From an uncultured Prevotellaceae bacterium (GTDB taxonomy: Bacteria; Bacteroidota; Bacteroidia; Bacteroidales; Bacteroidaceae), in NCBI GenBank assembly GCA_937877605.1, contig CALFJA010000033.1, positions 1-55,100 on the forward strand: 55,100 nt of DNA, read 5' to 3'. This document shows positions 9,150-17,898 of this stretch, in pieces. The position numbers were made by a program, and so were the translations under genes. The notes beneath the pieces are model-generated. The model did no database searches and was not told the DNA's origin. It saw only the letters and a list, made by a program, of their open reading frames with translations. Position 1 is the first letter of the stretch; each line of letters opens with the position of its first letter.

Positions 9150-10110
9150 AACCACATACAACCCATGGTTCAGATTGTACAGCCTGTTGCTCCTGCTGGG
9201 CTGCACGCTTGGCATGTCTGCCCAGGAATCGCTTGACACTATGGCCTTCGAGCGGGATCACCACTATGGAATCGGCTACAATTTCGTGGTCAAGGGCGAT
9301 TCCCTGCGGCTTACCAGCCAGCAGCCTGAGGAATTTCTGGCCGACCTTGCCACCGATTCCTTCAGCGTTGCGGGTCAGACGCGCTTGGTCGTTGCCGATG
9401 TCCGGATGATGCCCGGCGACCCGATAGACTCTGTCTGGCTGAAAATAGGAACCGAGGACCTGCGCTTCGGCTGGACACGCGAGTCGGCTTTGCTGTCAGA
9501 GACCGTTCCTGACGATCCCATTTCGCAGTGCATAGCCTTCTTCAGCGATGTCCATGTGATGGCCGCCTGCATTCTGCTGTTCGCTTCGGCAGTGGCTTTG
9601 CTTGTCTATTACCTGCTCAAGCGAAAGGCATATATTGTCCACTTCAACGACATTCACTCCTTTTATCCAACCTTGTTGTGCATCGTTGTGTCGGTGGGTG
9701 CCTCGCTCTATGCCAGCATCCAGCTCTTTGCCGTCGACCAATGGCAGCACTTCTATTTCCATCCTACGCTCAACCCGTTGGCCGTGCAACCCCTGCTCGC
9801 ACTCTTTCTGGTAAATTTCTGGGCTATCATACTCATTGCATTGGCCACCATCGACGATGTTCTTCACCAACTGGACTTCGGCGATGCCGTTCTCTATCTG
9901 CTGGGGTTGATGGCCGTCTGCGGCGTGGACTATATTGTGTTCAGCCTCTCCACGCTCTACTATGTGGGCTACCTCCTGCTCGTTTTCTACATTTGCTTTG
10001 CACTGTGGGTGTATTTCCGAAAAGGGAGAGCCACCTGTCTCTGCGGCAATTGCGGTGCAAAGATGGCCGGAAAGGGGCGGTGTCCGCGTTGCGGTACAGT
10101 GAACGAATAG
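9133..10110 (+). CDS. Membrane protein with C-terminal zinc ribbon, function unknown
   Basis: Up to 325 residues (or 323 from the ATG at 9139). I do not recognise the family. It begins with a signal-like hydrophobic stretch (LYSLLLLLGCTLGMSAQ), then about 120 residues of soluble domain, then five predicted membrane segments starting near HVMAACILLFASAVALLVYY and ending near YLLLVFYICFALWVYF. The final 20 residues form a four-cysteine zinc ribbon (CGNCGAKMAGKGRCPRCG), expected on the cytoplasmic side. The start overlaps the U32 gene by 11-17 bp, so the two are probably translationally coupled. The soluble domain has paired SVxLKIGTEDLRFGW-type strands but no catalytic motif I can name. Confidence 0.8.
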   Translation: MSMQNKTTYNPWFRLYSLLLLLGCTLGMSAQESLDTMAFERDHHYGIGYNFVVKGDSLRLTSQQPEEFLADLATDSFSVAGQTRLVVADVRMMPGDPIDSVWLKIGTEDLRFGWTRESALLSETVPDDPISQCIAFFSDVHVMAACILLFASAVALLVYYLLKRKAYIVHFNDIHSFYPTLLCIVVSVGASLYASIQLFAVDQWQHFYFHPTLNPLAVQPLLALFLVNFWAIILIALATIDDVLHQLDFGDAVLYLLGLMAVCGVDYIVFSLSTLYYVGYLLLVFYICFALWVYFRKGRATCLCGNCGAKMAGKGRCPRCGTVNE

Positions 10111-10164
10111 CACATTTTCCTTCCGTTTGCCCTTGAGAACCCTGTAATATCCTAACAAATGAGG

Positions 10165-10196
10165 ATTGTAGGACATATAGGATACTGGTAAATTTG
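10165..10196 (+). promoter_or_regulatory. Predicted promoter of the TonB-dependent receptor
   Basis: ATTG at 10165-10168, 20-nt spacer, TAAATTTG at 10189-10196, fitting TTTG-N19-21-TAnnTTTG with one mismatch in the -33 part. The start codon is 20 bp downstream. Confidence 0.65.
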
Positions 10197-10216
10197 CCAT
10201 CAGTAAATGAAACATT

Positions 10217-12625
10217 ATGAGCAAAACCACACTATTCCTATCGCTGATATTGGCATTCTTCACTTCACAGACATGCCTCTCGCATTCGCTGTGCGATGCT
10301 TCCGATGTGCTTGAGGGCGACACCTCGCGTGTGATCGACCTTGACGAGGTGGTCGTTGTGGCCCAGCCCAAAGAAGCCTATCGGCTTCGTCAGCAGCCCG
10401 TCAGCAGCAGTATGTTCACCAACAGTCAGATGGACGCACTCAATGCACGCGACCTTCGCAATCTCTCTGCCTACATTCCTTCGTTCGTTATGCCCAACTA
10501 CGGTTCGCGATTGACCTCCTCTGTCTATGTCCGCGGCATCGGTTCGCGAGTGAACAGCCCGTCCATCGGCATGTATGTTGACGGCGTTCCCCTGATAAGC
10601 AAGACCGCCTTCAACTTCCACACTTATCAGTTGGAGCGCATCGATGTGCTGCGCGGGCCGCAGGGAACCCTCTACGGGCAAAACACCGAGGGCGGCTTGG
10701 TGCGCATGTATTCCATGAATCCGCTGACACACCACGGCATCAATGTCCGTCTGGGCCTTGCCACTCGTGGATTCCGTGAGGTGGAAGCTTCCCAGTTTAT
10801 CCATCTCGGTCCGCAGTCGGCACTTTCCATTGCCGGGTTTTACCAGGGGCAGGACGGCTTCTTTCGTAACACTACCCTTGGAACGCATGCCGACAAGATG
10901 AACGAAGCTGGTGGAAAACTACGCTTCGTGACGGCACTGGGCAAGGCATGGCAACTTGATTTTACCTCCGACTACCAGTTCTCTCACGAGAATGCCTTCC
11001 CTTATGGCATCTATTCCGATGGCAAAACGGCAGCACCCGCCGGCAACCGGCAGAGTACCTACCGACGGAACATGCTGACATCGGCACTCAGTCTTTCGAC
11101 TAAAAACCGCCTGTTCAACTTCTATTCCACCTCTTCCTACCAGTATTTGCGCGACTTCATGCTCATGGACCAGGACTACCTGCCGCAGGATCTCATGCAA
11201 CTGGAGCAGCGTCAGCACCAGCATGCCGTGACGCAGGAGTTTGTCTTCAAGGGCAACAACCTTGGACACTGGCATTGGACGGCAGGTGCCTTCGGTTCCT
11301 ATCAGTGGCTGAAGACCAACGCCCCCGTCTCGTTCTTCGACGAATTCAACGACTTCATGGGGCAGAATATCCGCAACGGCCTCATCAATTCCATGATACC
11401 AGCCTTCATGCAGGCAAGGGGAATGACCTACGAGGAGGCCAAAGCATTTCTTGAACAGATGGTACAGGTAAGCCAAGTGACCATGTCCGATGTGCCCGGA
11501 TTGTTCCGCACGCTACGCATGAACCTGGGAATTTTCCACGAATCGAACTTCGACATCACCGACCGGTTGGTTGCAACGCTGGGTCTGCGCTACGATTTCA
11601 GCCGTGAGCAGATTAGTTACGCATCGAGTGCCTCTATGTATGCCGACATGACTGTTATGCGGCAGCGGGTGCAGTCGACCATTGCCACGGCACTGAACGG
11701 ACGCTCCCACCATACATTCAACCAACTCCTGCCTAAGTTCGGCCTGCGATACACTCTCGACAAGGAGGGTTCCAACCTCTACGCTACCGTGGCAAAGGGC
11801 TACCGTGCAGGCGGATTCAACATCCAACTCTTCTCCGACATCCTCCAGAACGAACTGCGCAGCCATGCCGCCGATGCCCGTACGGGACAGGATGTGACCA
11901 TAGAGCACACGGCGGATGACTATGCCAATGTGAACACCTCCATCCTCTACAAACCCGAGGAGAGCTGGAACTACGAACTGGGAGCACACCTTAATCTGCC
12001 GGGCAACCGCCTTCAGGTGGACATCTCCACCTTCTTCATGCAGATAAAGAACCAGCAACTCTCCGTCATGGCCGACAATTTCGGCTACGGTCGCATGATG
12101 GTCAATGCCGGCAAGAGCCAGAGCTGCGGACTTGAACTTGCCCTGCGCGGACAGGCTTTCGGCTCACGCATGAACTGGTCGGCCGCCTATGCCTTCACCC
12201 ATGCCGTGTTCAAGGACTATACCGACCAGGAAGTGGTTGGCGGAGAGACCGTCGAAGTGGACTACAAAGACAAGCATGTGCCTTTCGTTCCGGCCCATAT
12301 GTTTGCCCTGGCAGCCGACTGCAACCTGCTCTCCGCCGCACAGACAGGCAATTTCCGAAGACTTTCCGTGGGCATGGACCTGACCGGACAGGGACGCACC
12401 TACTGGGACGAGGGCAACCAGTATAGCCAGAAGTTCTACCTGCAGCTGGGTGCCAATATCCAGGCACAGTTCAAGAACCACTCCGTCAGGCTCTGGGGCA
12501 GAAACCTGACCAACTCCCGTTTCAACACCTTTGCCGTGCAGAGTGCCGCCAGCGGTACCCCTCTCTGCTTTGCCCAGCAGGGCAACCGGCTGCAACTGGG
12601 TGTCGATGTCCAGTTGCATTTCTGA
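10217..12625 (+). CDS. TonB-dependent outer-membrane receptor (siderophore-receptor-like)
   Basis: An 802-residue outer-membrane beta-barrel with a signal peptide (MSKTTLFLSLILAFFTSQTCLS), a TonB-box-like DEVVVVAQ near residue 40, and a plug domain with SVYVRGIGSR, SIGMYVDGVPL and RIDVLRGPQGTLYGQNTEGG. The barrel ends in an aromatic residue (...VQLHF) as required for BAM insertion. It has no N-terminal carboxypeptidase-regulatory or STN domain and no SusD partner nearby, so it is not a SusC-type glycan importer. The FyuA-like plug and length suggest an iron-complex or vitamin-type ligand; the substrate is inference. The MATE transporter follows after 47 bp and may be cotranscribed. Confidence 0.92.
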   Translation: MSKTTLFLSLILAFFTSQTCLSHSLCDASDVLEGDTSRVIDLDEVVVVAQPKEAYRLRQQPVSSSMFTNSQMDALNARDLRNLSAYIPSFVMPNYGSRLTSSVYVRGIGSRVNSPSIGMYVDGVPLISKTAFNFHTYQLERIDVLRGPQGTLYGQNTEGGLVRMYSMNPLTHHGINVRLGLATRGFREVEASQFIHLGPQSALSIAGFYQGQDGFFRNTTLGTHADKMNEAGGKLRFVTALGKAWQLDFTSDYQFSHENAFPYGIYSDGKTAAPAGNRQSTYRRNMLTSALSLSTKNRLFNFYSTSSYQYLRDFMLMDQDYLPQDLMQLEQRQHQHAVTQEFVFKGNNLGHWHWTAGAFGSYQWLKTNAPVSFFDEFNDFMGQNIRNGLINSMIPAFMQARGMTYEEAKAFLEQMVQVSQVTMSDVPGLFRTLRMNLGIFHESNFDITDRLVATLGLRYDFSREQISYASSASMYADMTVMRQRVQSTIATALNGRSHHTFNQLLPKFGLRYTLDKEGSNLYATVAKGYRAGGFNIQLFSDILQNELRSHAADARTGQDVTIEHTADDYANVNTSILYKPEESWNYELGAHLNLPGNRLQVDISTFFMQIKNQQLSVMADNFGYGRMMVNAGKSQSCGLELALRGQAFGSRMNWSAAYAFTHAVFKDYTDQEVVGGETVEVDYKDKHVPFVPAHMFALAADCNLLSAAQTGNFRRLSVGMDLTGQGRTYWDEGNQYSQKFYLQLGANIQAQFKNHSVRLWGRNLTNSRFNTFAVQSAASGTPLCFAQQGNRLQLGVDVQLHF

Positions 12626-12672
12626 CATCTGGCATCTAACAGCATTCACCTTCCACCCTCAAACGCTCCACG

Positions 12673-13986
12673 ATGAACCGCGAAATCCTACGGCTGGCAG
12701 TGCCGTCCATCCTGACCAACATCACCGTTCCATTGTTGGGGCTGGTCGACTTGGCCATTGTCGGTCACATGGGAAGCGAGCGTTACATTGCTGCCGTGGC
12801 TGTGGGAAGCATGGTTTTCAATGTGATGTACTGGCTCATGGGCTTCCTGCGCATGTCTACCAGTGGCACCACGGCACAGGCTTTCGGGCAGTCGGACCTT
12901 CCGCTGGCGGCAAGTTTGTTGCGCCGAGGGCTGAAGTGGGGACTCGCGGTAGGCGTGCTCTTCCTCGTTTCACAGTGGCTGCTGCTCAGGACGGCGCTGC
13001 TGCTGATGAGTCCCGAACAGAACATCGTCGCATTTGTCCAGACCTATTTCAATGTCTGCATCTGGGGTGCCCCCGCCGTGCTCATGCAATATGCGCTGAC
13101 AGGCTGGTTCATCGGCATGCAGAACACCCGGCTCACCATGGTGGTGTCCGTCAGCCAGAATGTGCTGAACATTGTGTTGAGCCTCTGTTTCGTCTATTTG
13201 CTGGGTATGAAGATAGAGGGTGTGGCACTCGGTACGATGCTTTCGCAGTGGGTAGGCCTCCTACTGGCATTCCTGCTCCTCCGCAAAAACTTCCCGTCGG
13301 TAGGCCTCTCCTCTTCCTTCGGGAAGGGCTGTGGCAGGGTTTCCCATTCTCCTTCCTTCGGGAGGGGCTGGGGGTGGGTTCCCCTTGCACTCTTCCTGCG
13401 CACCGTCTGCCTGGTTGCCGTCAATCTGTTCTTTACCGCCGCAGGTGCAAGGCAGGGCAATTTGGTTCTCTCGGTCAACACGCTGCTAATGACCTTTTTC
13501 ATGCTTTTCTCCTATTTCATGGACGGATTCGCCTATGCCGGTGAGGCACTGTGCGGCCGATATTACGGTGCCAACGACACGGAAGGATTTCAAACCGTTT
13601 GCAAGCGGTTGCTGTGGTGGGGCGGAATCATGATTATGCTGTTCACCACTGCCTACCTGCTCGGAGGGCGCCTCTTCCTGCAACTGCTCACTTCCGACTC
13701 CTCCGTTGTTGAGGCCGCACGCGAATACTTGCCGTGGGTAGTCCTGGTGCCGCTCTTTGGCATGGCTGCTTTCGTCTACGACGGCGTGTTCATAGGCATC
13801 ACTGCCGCCCAAGGCATGCTTTGGTCGTCGTTCGTTGCCACCTTGTTTTTCTTCGTTATCTATTACGCCCTCTTTCCGGTCATCGGCAATCATGCGCTCT
13901 GGCTGGCCCTGATTGTCTACCTCGCAACGCGCGGAATCATACAACATCTGCTCCTTCGGGCCATGCTCGGGAAATTCCTTCCCTAA
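12673..13986 (+). CDS. MATE family multidrug/metabolite efflux transporter with in-frame repeat insertion
   Basis: A 437-residue inner-membrane protein with about 12 membrane helices, the MATE size. The start MNREILRLAVPSILTNITVPLLG and the DLAIVGHMG motif in helix 2 are typical of DinF-like MATE antiporters, which export drugs or metabolites using Na+ or H+ gradients. Residues about 213-238 (SSSFGKGCGRVSHSPSFGRG...) do not look like MATE sequence. They are the translation of two tandem copies of a GC-rich repeat (13314-13384) inserted in frame between membrane helices. The frame is intact, so the protein is probably made with a longer loop. It lies 47 bp after the TonB receptor. Substrate unknown. 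Confidence 0.9.
   Translation: MNREILRLAVPSILTNITVPLLGLVDLAIVGHMGSERYIAAVAVGSMVFNVMYWLMGFLRMSTSGTTAQAFGQSDLPLAASLLRRGLKWGLAVGVLFLVSQWLLLRTALLLMSPEQNIVAFVQTYFNVCIWGAPAVLMQYALTGWFIGMQNTRLTMVVSVSQNVLNIVLSLCFVYLLGMKIEGVALGTMLSQWVGLLLAFLLLRKNFPSVGLSSSFGKGCGRVSHSPSFGRGWGWVPLALFLRTVCLVAVNLFFTAAGARQGNLVLSVNTLLMTFFMLFSYFMDGFAYAGEALCGRYYGANDTEGFQTVCKRLLWWGGIMIMLFTTAYLLGGRLFLQLLTSDSSVVEAAREYLPWVVLVPLFGMAAFVYDGVFIGITAAQGMLWSSFVATLFFFVIYYALFPVIGNHALWLALIVYLATRGIIQHLLLRAMLGKFLP
13314..13384. repeat. TTCGGGAGGGGCTG repeat, two copies within the MATE gene
   Basis: Two about 31-bp copies 39 bp apart: each reads TCCTTCGGGARGGGCTG, then KGGSWGGGTTYCCC. Each can fold a small hairpin with a TTCG loop (TCC-TTCG-GGA). 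The 14-mer TTCGGGAGGGGCTG recurs exactly at 54637-54650, between genes. This indicates a dispersed element that has landed inside a coding region. Confidence 0.75.
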
Positions 13987-14024
13987 AACAGAAATTCACC
14001 TAAGAAACAACCGTTTTCCAAGTG

Positions 14025-14102
14025 AGGCCAAAACGCATCGCGTTTGGGCCCCGGTTGTCGTGCGTTTGGGCTCCAAATGGAATGCGTTTGGGGCCTAAAC
14101 GG
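14025..14102. repeat. Palindromic CGTTTGGGC repeat, locus B (two to three units)
   Basis: In the spacer between the MATE gene and rmuC. GGCCAAAACGC-ATC-GCGTTTGGGCC is a near-perfect palindrome at 14026-14050, followed by GCGTTTGGGCTCCAAATGG and GCGTTTGGGGCCTAAACGG. Same family as the locus at 2845-2925. Confidence 0.75.
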
Positions 14103-14177
14103 AAAATGCACGGAGTCCGTTCATGTGCAAAAGCATAAAAAGCGCTGACAAACAGCAACTTACATTACTTTTATCCG

Positions 14178-14245
14178 TTTTCATTCTTTCATCTGTTTTC
14201 ATTCTTTCATTATTTTCATTCTTTCATTGTTTCATTCTTTCATTG
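14178..14245. repeat. Four tandem TTTTCATTCTTTCAT units upstream of rmuC
   Basis: Units begin at 14178, 14196, 14213 and about 14230, each a 14-15-bp TTTTCATTCTTTCAT plus 2-3 variable bases. The array abuts the rmuC -7 element directly, so unit number would change the spacing and sequence upstream of the promoter. Confidence 0.85.
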
Positions 14246-14253
14246 TAATTTTG
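14246..14253 (+). promoter_or_regulatory. Predicted -7 element of rmuC
   Basis: TAATTTTG matches TAnnTTTG. It lies only 13 bp before the rmuC ATG at 14267, which would give a leader of roughly 5-8 nt. No TTTG is found at the normal -33 distance; the tandem array occupies that position. Confidence 0.6.
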
Positions 14254-14266
14254 TAACTTCGCCTGC

Positions 14267-15655
14267 ATGGAAACAGCACTATATATTCTTATCGCACTGT
14301 TGCTGTTGGGCATCGTCTTGTACTTCAACCTGCTCAACAAAAAGAAAGGTGTGGAGTCATCGCTGGCGCTCAGTGCCCAGCAGTTGGAACATGAGAAGAC
14401 CGCCCGCGACGAGGCGAAGGCGGCACTTGATGCGCTGACAGGGCAGATGGATGCCCTAAAGGAAGAACTGATGAGCCTCCGTACGGAGAATGCCTCGTTG
14501 CAGACCAGTCTGGAAAAGGAGCGCGAAAACACCTCCAACGAGGCACAGCAGCGGGAGCGACAGTTCAACGAACAGTTGAAAACCGTCCAGGAACGCTTTG
14601 CAAACCTTGCCAACGATGTACTGGAAAAGACCGAGAAACGCCTGAAGGACGACAACCAGGAAAGCATGTCGACCATCACGGCGCCGCTGCGCGAAAACCT
14701 CATCAAACTGCAGGAAGCCATCGACAAGACCAACACCGAGACTGCCAAGAGCACCGCCTCGCTCTCACAGCAACTCAGGCAGATGGCCGAGCAGACCGAG
14801 AAAATAGACAAGACAGCCACGCGACTGACCAATGTGATGCGCGGCGGCAACCAGGAACAGGGAAAGTGGGGCGAGCGCATCCTCACGGAAATATTGGAAA
14901 TGGCAGGACTCCGTGAGGGTACCGACTACGATGTGCAGGTCATCCTCCGCGATGAAAAGGGGCATGCGCTGACCAACGCCGAGACCAACACCCAGATGAA
15001 GCCCGATGTGGTGGTGCATTATCCCAACAACGAGGATGTCATCATCGACTCGAAAATGTCCATCGACGCCTACTACAAGTATGTGAACACCACGGACGAG
15101 AACCTCAAGAAACAATTTGCCGACGAACTGGTGCGCAGCGTTAAGAACAATGTCAAGCTGCTGGCGCAGAAAAACTACAGCGACTATGTGGTGCCGCCGC
15201 GCCACACCATCGACTTTGTCATCATGTTCGTGCCCAACGACGGTGCCCTGCAACTGGCTTTCCAGACAGAGAAGAGCCTCTGGGCCGAAGCCTTCGAGAA
15301 GCGCATCTTCATCACCGGACAGCAAAACCTCATGGCCATCCTCAAGATGATACAGATGGCATGGCGGCAGTACCAGCAGACACAAAACCAGCAGAAGATA
15401 TTCGGCCTGGCCGAGGAACTGCTCAAACGGGTGGGAGAGTTCTACCAGAAATTCAAGAAGATGGACGACCAGATTACTGCCCTGCGCGGCTCCTACGACG
15501 AGGTGAGCAAGAAAGTCTGGACCGGTAGGCAGAGCATCAACCAAAAAGCAAGTCAGCTGATAGACCTCGGCGTGAAGGAAAACCCGAAATACCGCGTGTC
15601 GGACGCCGCCGAGGCATTGCCCGAAAACCTGCCGGAAACAGCAACGGAGGAATAG
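14267..15655 (+). CDS. rmuC: RmuC family DNA recombination protein
   Basis: A 462-residue protein with an N-terminal membrane anchor (ALYILIALLLLGIVLYFNLL), a long coiled coil (about 30-190) and the RmuC nuclease-fold domain. The core motifs are visible: GKWGERILTEILEMAGL, then MKPDVVVHYPNNEDVIIDSKMSIDAY, the PD...DSK pattern of the restriction-endonuclease fold, and MFVPNDGALQLAF. RmuC limits recombination at short inverted repeats in E. coli, which is notable here given the many inverted repeats around. The C-terminal tail is acidic. The phosphatase gene starts 2 bp after its stop, indicating an operon. Confidence 0.94.
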   Translation: METALYILIALLLLGIVLYFNLLNKKKGVESSLALSAQQLEHEKTARDEAKAALDALTGQMDALKEELMSLRTENASLQTSLEKERENTSNEAQQRERQFNEQLKTVQERFANLANDVLEKTEKRLKDDNQESMSTITAPLRENLIKLQEAIDKTNTETAKSTASLSQQLRQMAEQTEKIDKTATRLTNVMRGGNQEQGKWGERILTEILEMAGLREGTDYDVQVILRDEKGHALTNAETNTQMKPDVVVHYPNNEDVIIDSKMSIDAYYKYVNTTDENLKKQFADELVRSVKNNVKLLAQKNYSDYVVPPRHTIDFVIMFVPNDGALQLAFQTEKSLWAEAFEKRIFITGQQNLMAILKMIQMAWRQYQQTQNQQKIFGLAEELLKRVGEFYQKFKKMDDQITALRGSYDEVSKKVWTGRQSINQKASQLIDLGVKENPKYRVSDAAEALPENLPETATEE

Positions 15656-15657
15656 CC

Positions 15658-16122
15658 GTGCCGTACAAGATCCTGTTTGTCTGCCTCGGAAACATCTGCC
15701 GCAGCCCGGCCGCGGAAGGCATCATGAAGCACATGGTGGCCCAGGCTGGCAGGGAAGAGGAGTTCTACATCGACTCGGCTGGCATCGGACCGTGGCATGT
15801 CGGAGAACTGCCCGACGAACGCATGCGCCGTACCGCCCGGCAACATGGCTACGAACTGAACTCCCGCGGCCGTCAGGTCAAAGCCTACGACTTCGACGAT
15901 TTCGACCTCATCCTGTGCATGGACCGGGGCAACTACGACCGACTCATGGACCTCGCGCCCACCATCGGGGCACAGAAAAAGATACAGCTGCTCGGCGACT
16001 ACCTGCCCGACGGCCTTCGCACAGACGAGATTCCCGACCCATACTACGGCGGCCAGCAAGGCTTCGACCGCGTAATCGCACTCATAGAACAAGCCTGCCG
16101 GCAACTGCTGGAAACACACTGA
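15658..16122 (+). CDS. Low molecular weight protein tyrosine phosphatase
   Basis: A 154-residue cytoplasmic phosphatase. The P-loop CLGNICRS places the nucleophile at Cys9 and the phosphate-binding Arg at 15; the general acid is Asp127 in IPDPYYGG. These match the CX5R plus DP pattern of the family. The start is a GTG two bases after the rmuC stop, so translation is probably coupled; there is no ATG before the active site. Such enzymes in other bacteria act on tyrosine kinases of capsule export, but no such kinase is present here, so the substrate is unknown. A strong shared terminator follows. Confidence 0.94.
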   Translation: MPYKILFVCLGNICRSPAAEGIMKHMVAQAGREEEFYIDSAGIGPWHVGELPDERMRRTARQHGYELNSRGRQVKAYDFDDFDLILCMDRGNYDRLMDLAPTIGAQKKIQLLGDYLPDGLRTDEIPDPYYGGQQGFDRVIALIEQACRQLLETH

Positions 16123-16126
16123 AAAG

Positions 16127-16170
16127 AATGAAGGTGCTTTCTCACAAATAGGAGAAGGCACCTTCATTTA
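16127..16170. terminator. Bidirectional terminator between phosphatase and hemW unit
   Basis: A 17-bp stem, AATGAAGGTGCTTTCTC (16127-16143) with GAGAAGGCACCTTCATT (16152-16168), one G-U pair and an 8-nt loop. A-rich on the left and T-rich on the right, it serves both converging units. Confidence 0.85.
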
Positions 16171-16221
16171 TGTTGCGCGGCAGGGTGGAGTGGCAGGCTC
16201 GACGAATTCCCCAGACACACA

Positions 16222-16554
16222 CTATGCGTCGACCATCTGGCGGCGGAGGCTTTCCCGCAGGTCTGCCTCGATTTCATCGAGCGGACGGTCACCTGTGAGA
16301 ACGCTTTTCAGCCATACGCACAGCACGAAACAGACGATGGTGACGACGGCGGAAACCAACCAGCGCAGCAACTCGTTGTGGAGCGTAAACCAACTGAAGC
16401 TCAAAATACCCGCAATGGCAGGGATTCCGAACAGCAGCCAGTCGGCGCCCGTGTTCATGCCGAGGTTCTTCTTGGCGGTTTGATACTCGCTGTCGTTGGC
16501 CAGCAACTGCTCACGGTGTTGTTGCCAGTATTCGTCGAATTGTTGTGCTGTCAT
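16222..16554 (-). CDS. Small membrane protein with two transmembrane helices
   Basis: A 110-residue protein of no family I can name. It has a soluble acidic N-terminus (MTAQQFDEYWQQHREQLLAN), two hydrophobic helices (about 38-60, LLFGIPAIAGILSFSWFTL, and about 64-84, WLVSAVVTIVCFVLCVWL) and a charged C-terminal tail (PLDEIEADLRESLRRQM) likely cytoplasmic. It starts 4 bp after the hemW stop codon, so it is cotranscribed with hemW. Confidence 0.75.
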   Translation of the reverse strand: MTAQQFDEYWQQHREQLLANDSEYQTAKKNLGMNTGADWLLFGIPAIAGILSFSWFTLHNELLRWLVSAVVTIVCFVLCVWLKSVLTGDRPLDEIEADLRESLRRQMVDA

Positions 16555-16558
16555 GGTT

Positions 16559-17695
16559 TCAGTCGTCTATTCTTATCAATCTTGTCATGATGTCGTCGCT
16601 GATGAAGAGGCCTTCACGCGTCAGCCGTATTCCGTCGGCAGTCCGTTCGAGCAGCCGACGCTCCACCATCGGCTGTGCCTGCCGTAGCAGATAGTCACAC
16701 TCTGCCGCAGAGAGCCATGAGAACTTCAGGCCGTCGGCAGTGCGCAGGGCCGTCACTATCAGGTCGTTGAAGCGGGTGGTGCGGTCGATTTCCTCCTCTT
16801 CGCAGAGACGCTCGCCCCGTTCCATGGCACCGACATACTGCCGCAGGTCGGCAATGTTCCAACTGCGGTGAGTGCCGTCGTAGGAGTGCGCCGCTGCCCC
16901 CAGGCCGATATAGGGCTGCTGTTGCCAGTAACTGCTGTTGTGGCGGGAGCGTACCTTGCCGAAATTGCTAATCTCGTAGTGCTCAAATCCTGCGTTGGTC
17001 AGACGGTCGATGAGCATTTCGTACATGCTGCGTGAAAGCTCTTCGTTGACAGGTTCCACTTCTCCGCGGTCGAGCATCTGCTGCAATGCGGTGCCGGTCT
17101 CGTATGTCAGCGAGTAGGCTGAGATGTGCTCCACCTTCAAGTCGATGGCTTTGTCAATGTCGGTGGCCCATTCTTGCAGTGTCTGTCCGGGAAAACCGAA
17201 CATCAGATCGATGCTGATGTTGCTGATGCCGGCAGCTCTCAGACAATGGATGGCTTCCATCACCTGCCAGGAGCGGTGCCGGCGGTGGAGGAAACGCAAC
17301 CGTTGGTCGTCGAAAGTCTGCACTCCCATGCTCACTCTATTGAAGGGTAGGCGGCCAAGTGCCTCCGTATAGCCGGCCGTCAGGTCGTCGGGGTTGGCCT
17401 CAAGGGTTACCTCCAGTTGGTTCCATGACACGGTGCCGTTTGCCTTCTCCAGCATTTTCTCCAGCTGGTTGAACAGCATTGCAAGGTGCTCCGGCGTCAA
17501 CTGCGAAGGTGTGCCACCGCCATAATAGACAGTGCTGAAGGATCCCAGTCTGGCGAACTCTTCCTGCCGGAGCTGCATCTCACGGCCGAGCGCATCGACA
17601 TATCGGCCGCGCCAGCCGGTATCCGTCGTGGAGTAGAAACCGCAATAGATGCACCTGCTGGCGCAAAAGGGAATATGTAGGTAGATGCCTGCCAT
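16559..17695 (-). CDS. hemW: HemW-like radical SAM protein (heme chaperone)
   Basis: A 378-residue radical SAM protein, formerly annotated as oxygen-independent coproporphyrinogen III oxidase. The cluster-binding motif is CASRCIYC (Cys11, Cys15, Cys18), followed by YYGGGTPSQL, LEANPDDL, RVSMGVQTFDD and the HISAYSLTYETGT block. The C-terminal HemW region contains NSSYWQQQPYIGLGAAAHS. HemW proteins bind heme and deliver it to membrane cytochromes. The start fits the conserved IYLHIPFC beginning. Divergent from the EF-G2 gene, with a -7 element about 57 bp upstream. Confidence 0.94.
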   Translation of the reverse strand: MAGIYLHIPFCASRCIYCGFYSTTDTGWRGRYVDALGREMQLRQEEFARLGSFSTVYYGGGTPSQLTPEHLAMLFNQLEKMLEKANGTVSWNQLEVTLEANPDDLTAGYTEALGRLPFNRVSMGVQTFDDQRLRFLHRRHRSWQVMEAIHCLRAAGISNISIDLMFGFPGQTLQEWATDIDKAIDLKVEHISAYSLTYETGTALQQMLDRGEVEPVNEELSRSMYEMLIDRLTNAGFEHYEISNFGKVRSRHNSSYWQQQPYIGLGAAAHSYDGTHRSWNIADLRQYVGAMERGERLCEEEEIDRTTRFNDLIVTALRTADGLKFSWLSAAECDYLLRQAQPMVERRLLERTADGIRLTREGLFISDDIMTRLIRIDD

Positions 17696-17751
17696 AGGAA
17701 GATGGAATGATAACGGTGAAAAATGCCTCTTTTCAGGGTTCCGGACGAACG

Positions 17752-17759
17752 CAAAAATA
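17752..17759 (-). promoter_or_regulatory. Predicted -7 element of hemW
   Basis: TATTTTTG on the minus strand fits TAnnTTTG, 56 bp upstream of the hemW start. No clear -33 TTTG is visible. I found no convincing promoter for the divergent EF-G2-like gene in the remaining spacer. Confidence 0.45.
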
Positions 17760-17898
17760 CGAATATGTTCAAAAAAGATGCACTAAAATCGGAAATATTT
17801 TGGTCAGTCCTTGGAAAATGAGTAATTTAGACGGCCAAATGTGCGGAACCCAAACAAGCATAATTTTAAATCTATTATAAACCAACAAACTAATTGAT

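Noticed and set aside
10217..12625. TonB receptor considered as SusC of a polysaccharide utilisation locus
   Set aside because: It is short (802 aa), lacks the N-terminal extension of SusC proteins, and has no SusD, sensor or secreted glycosidase nearby.
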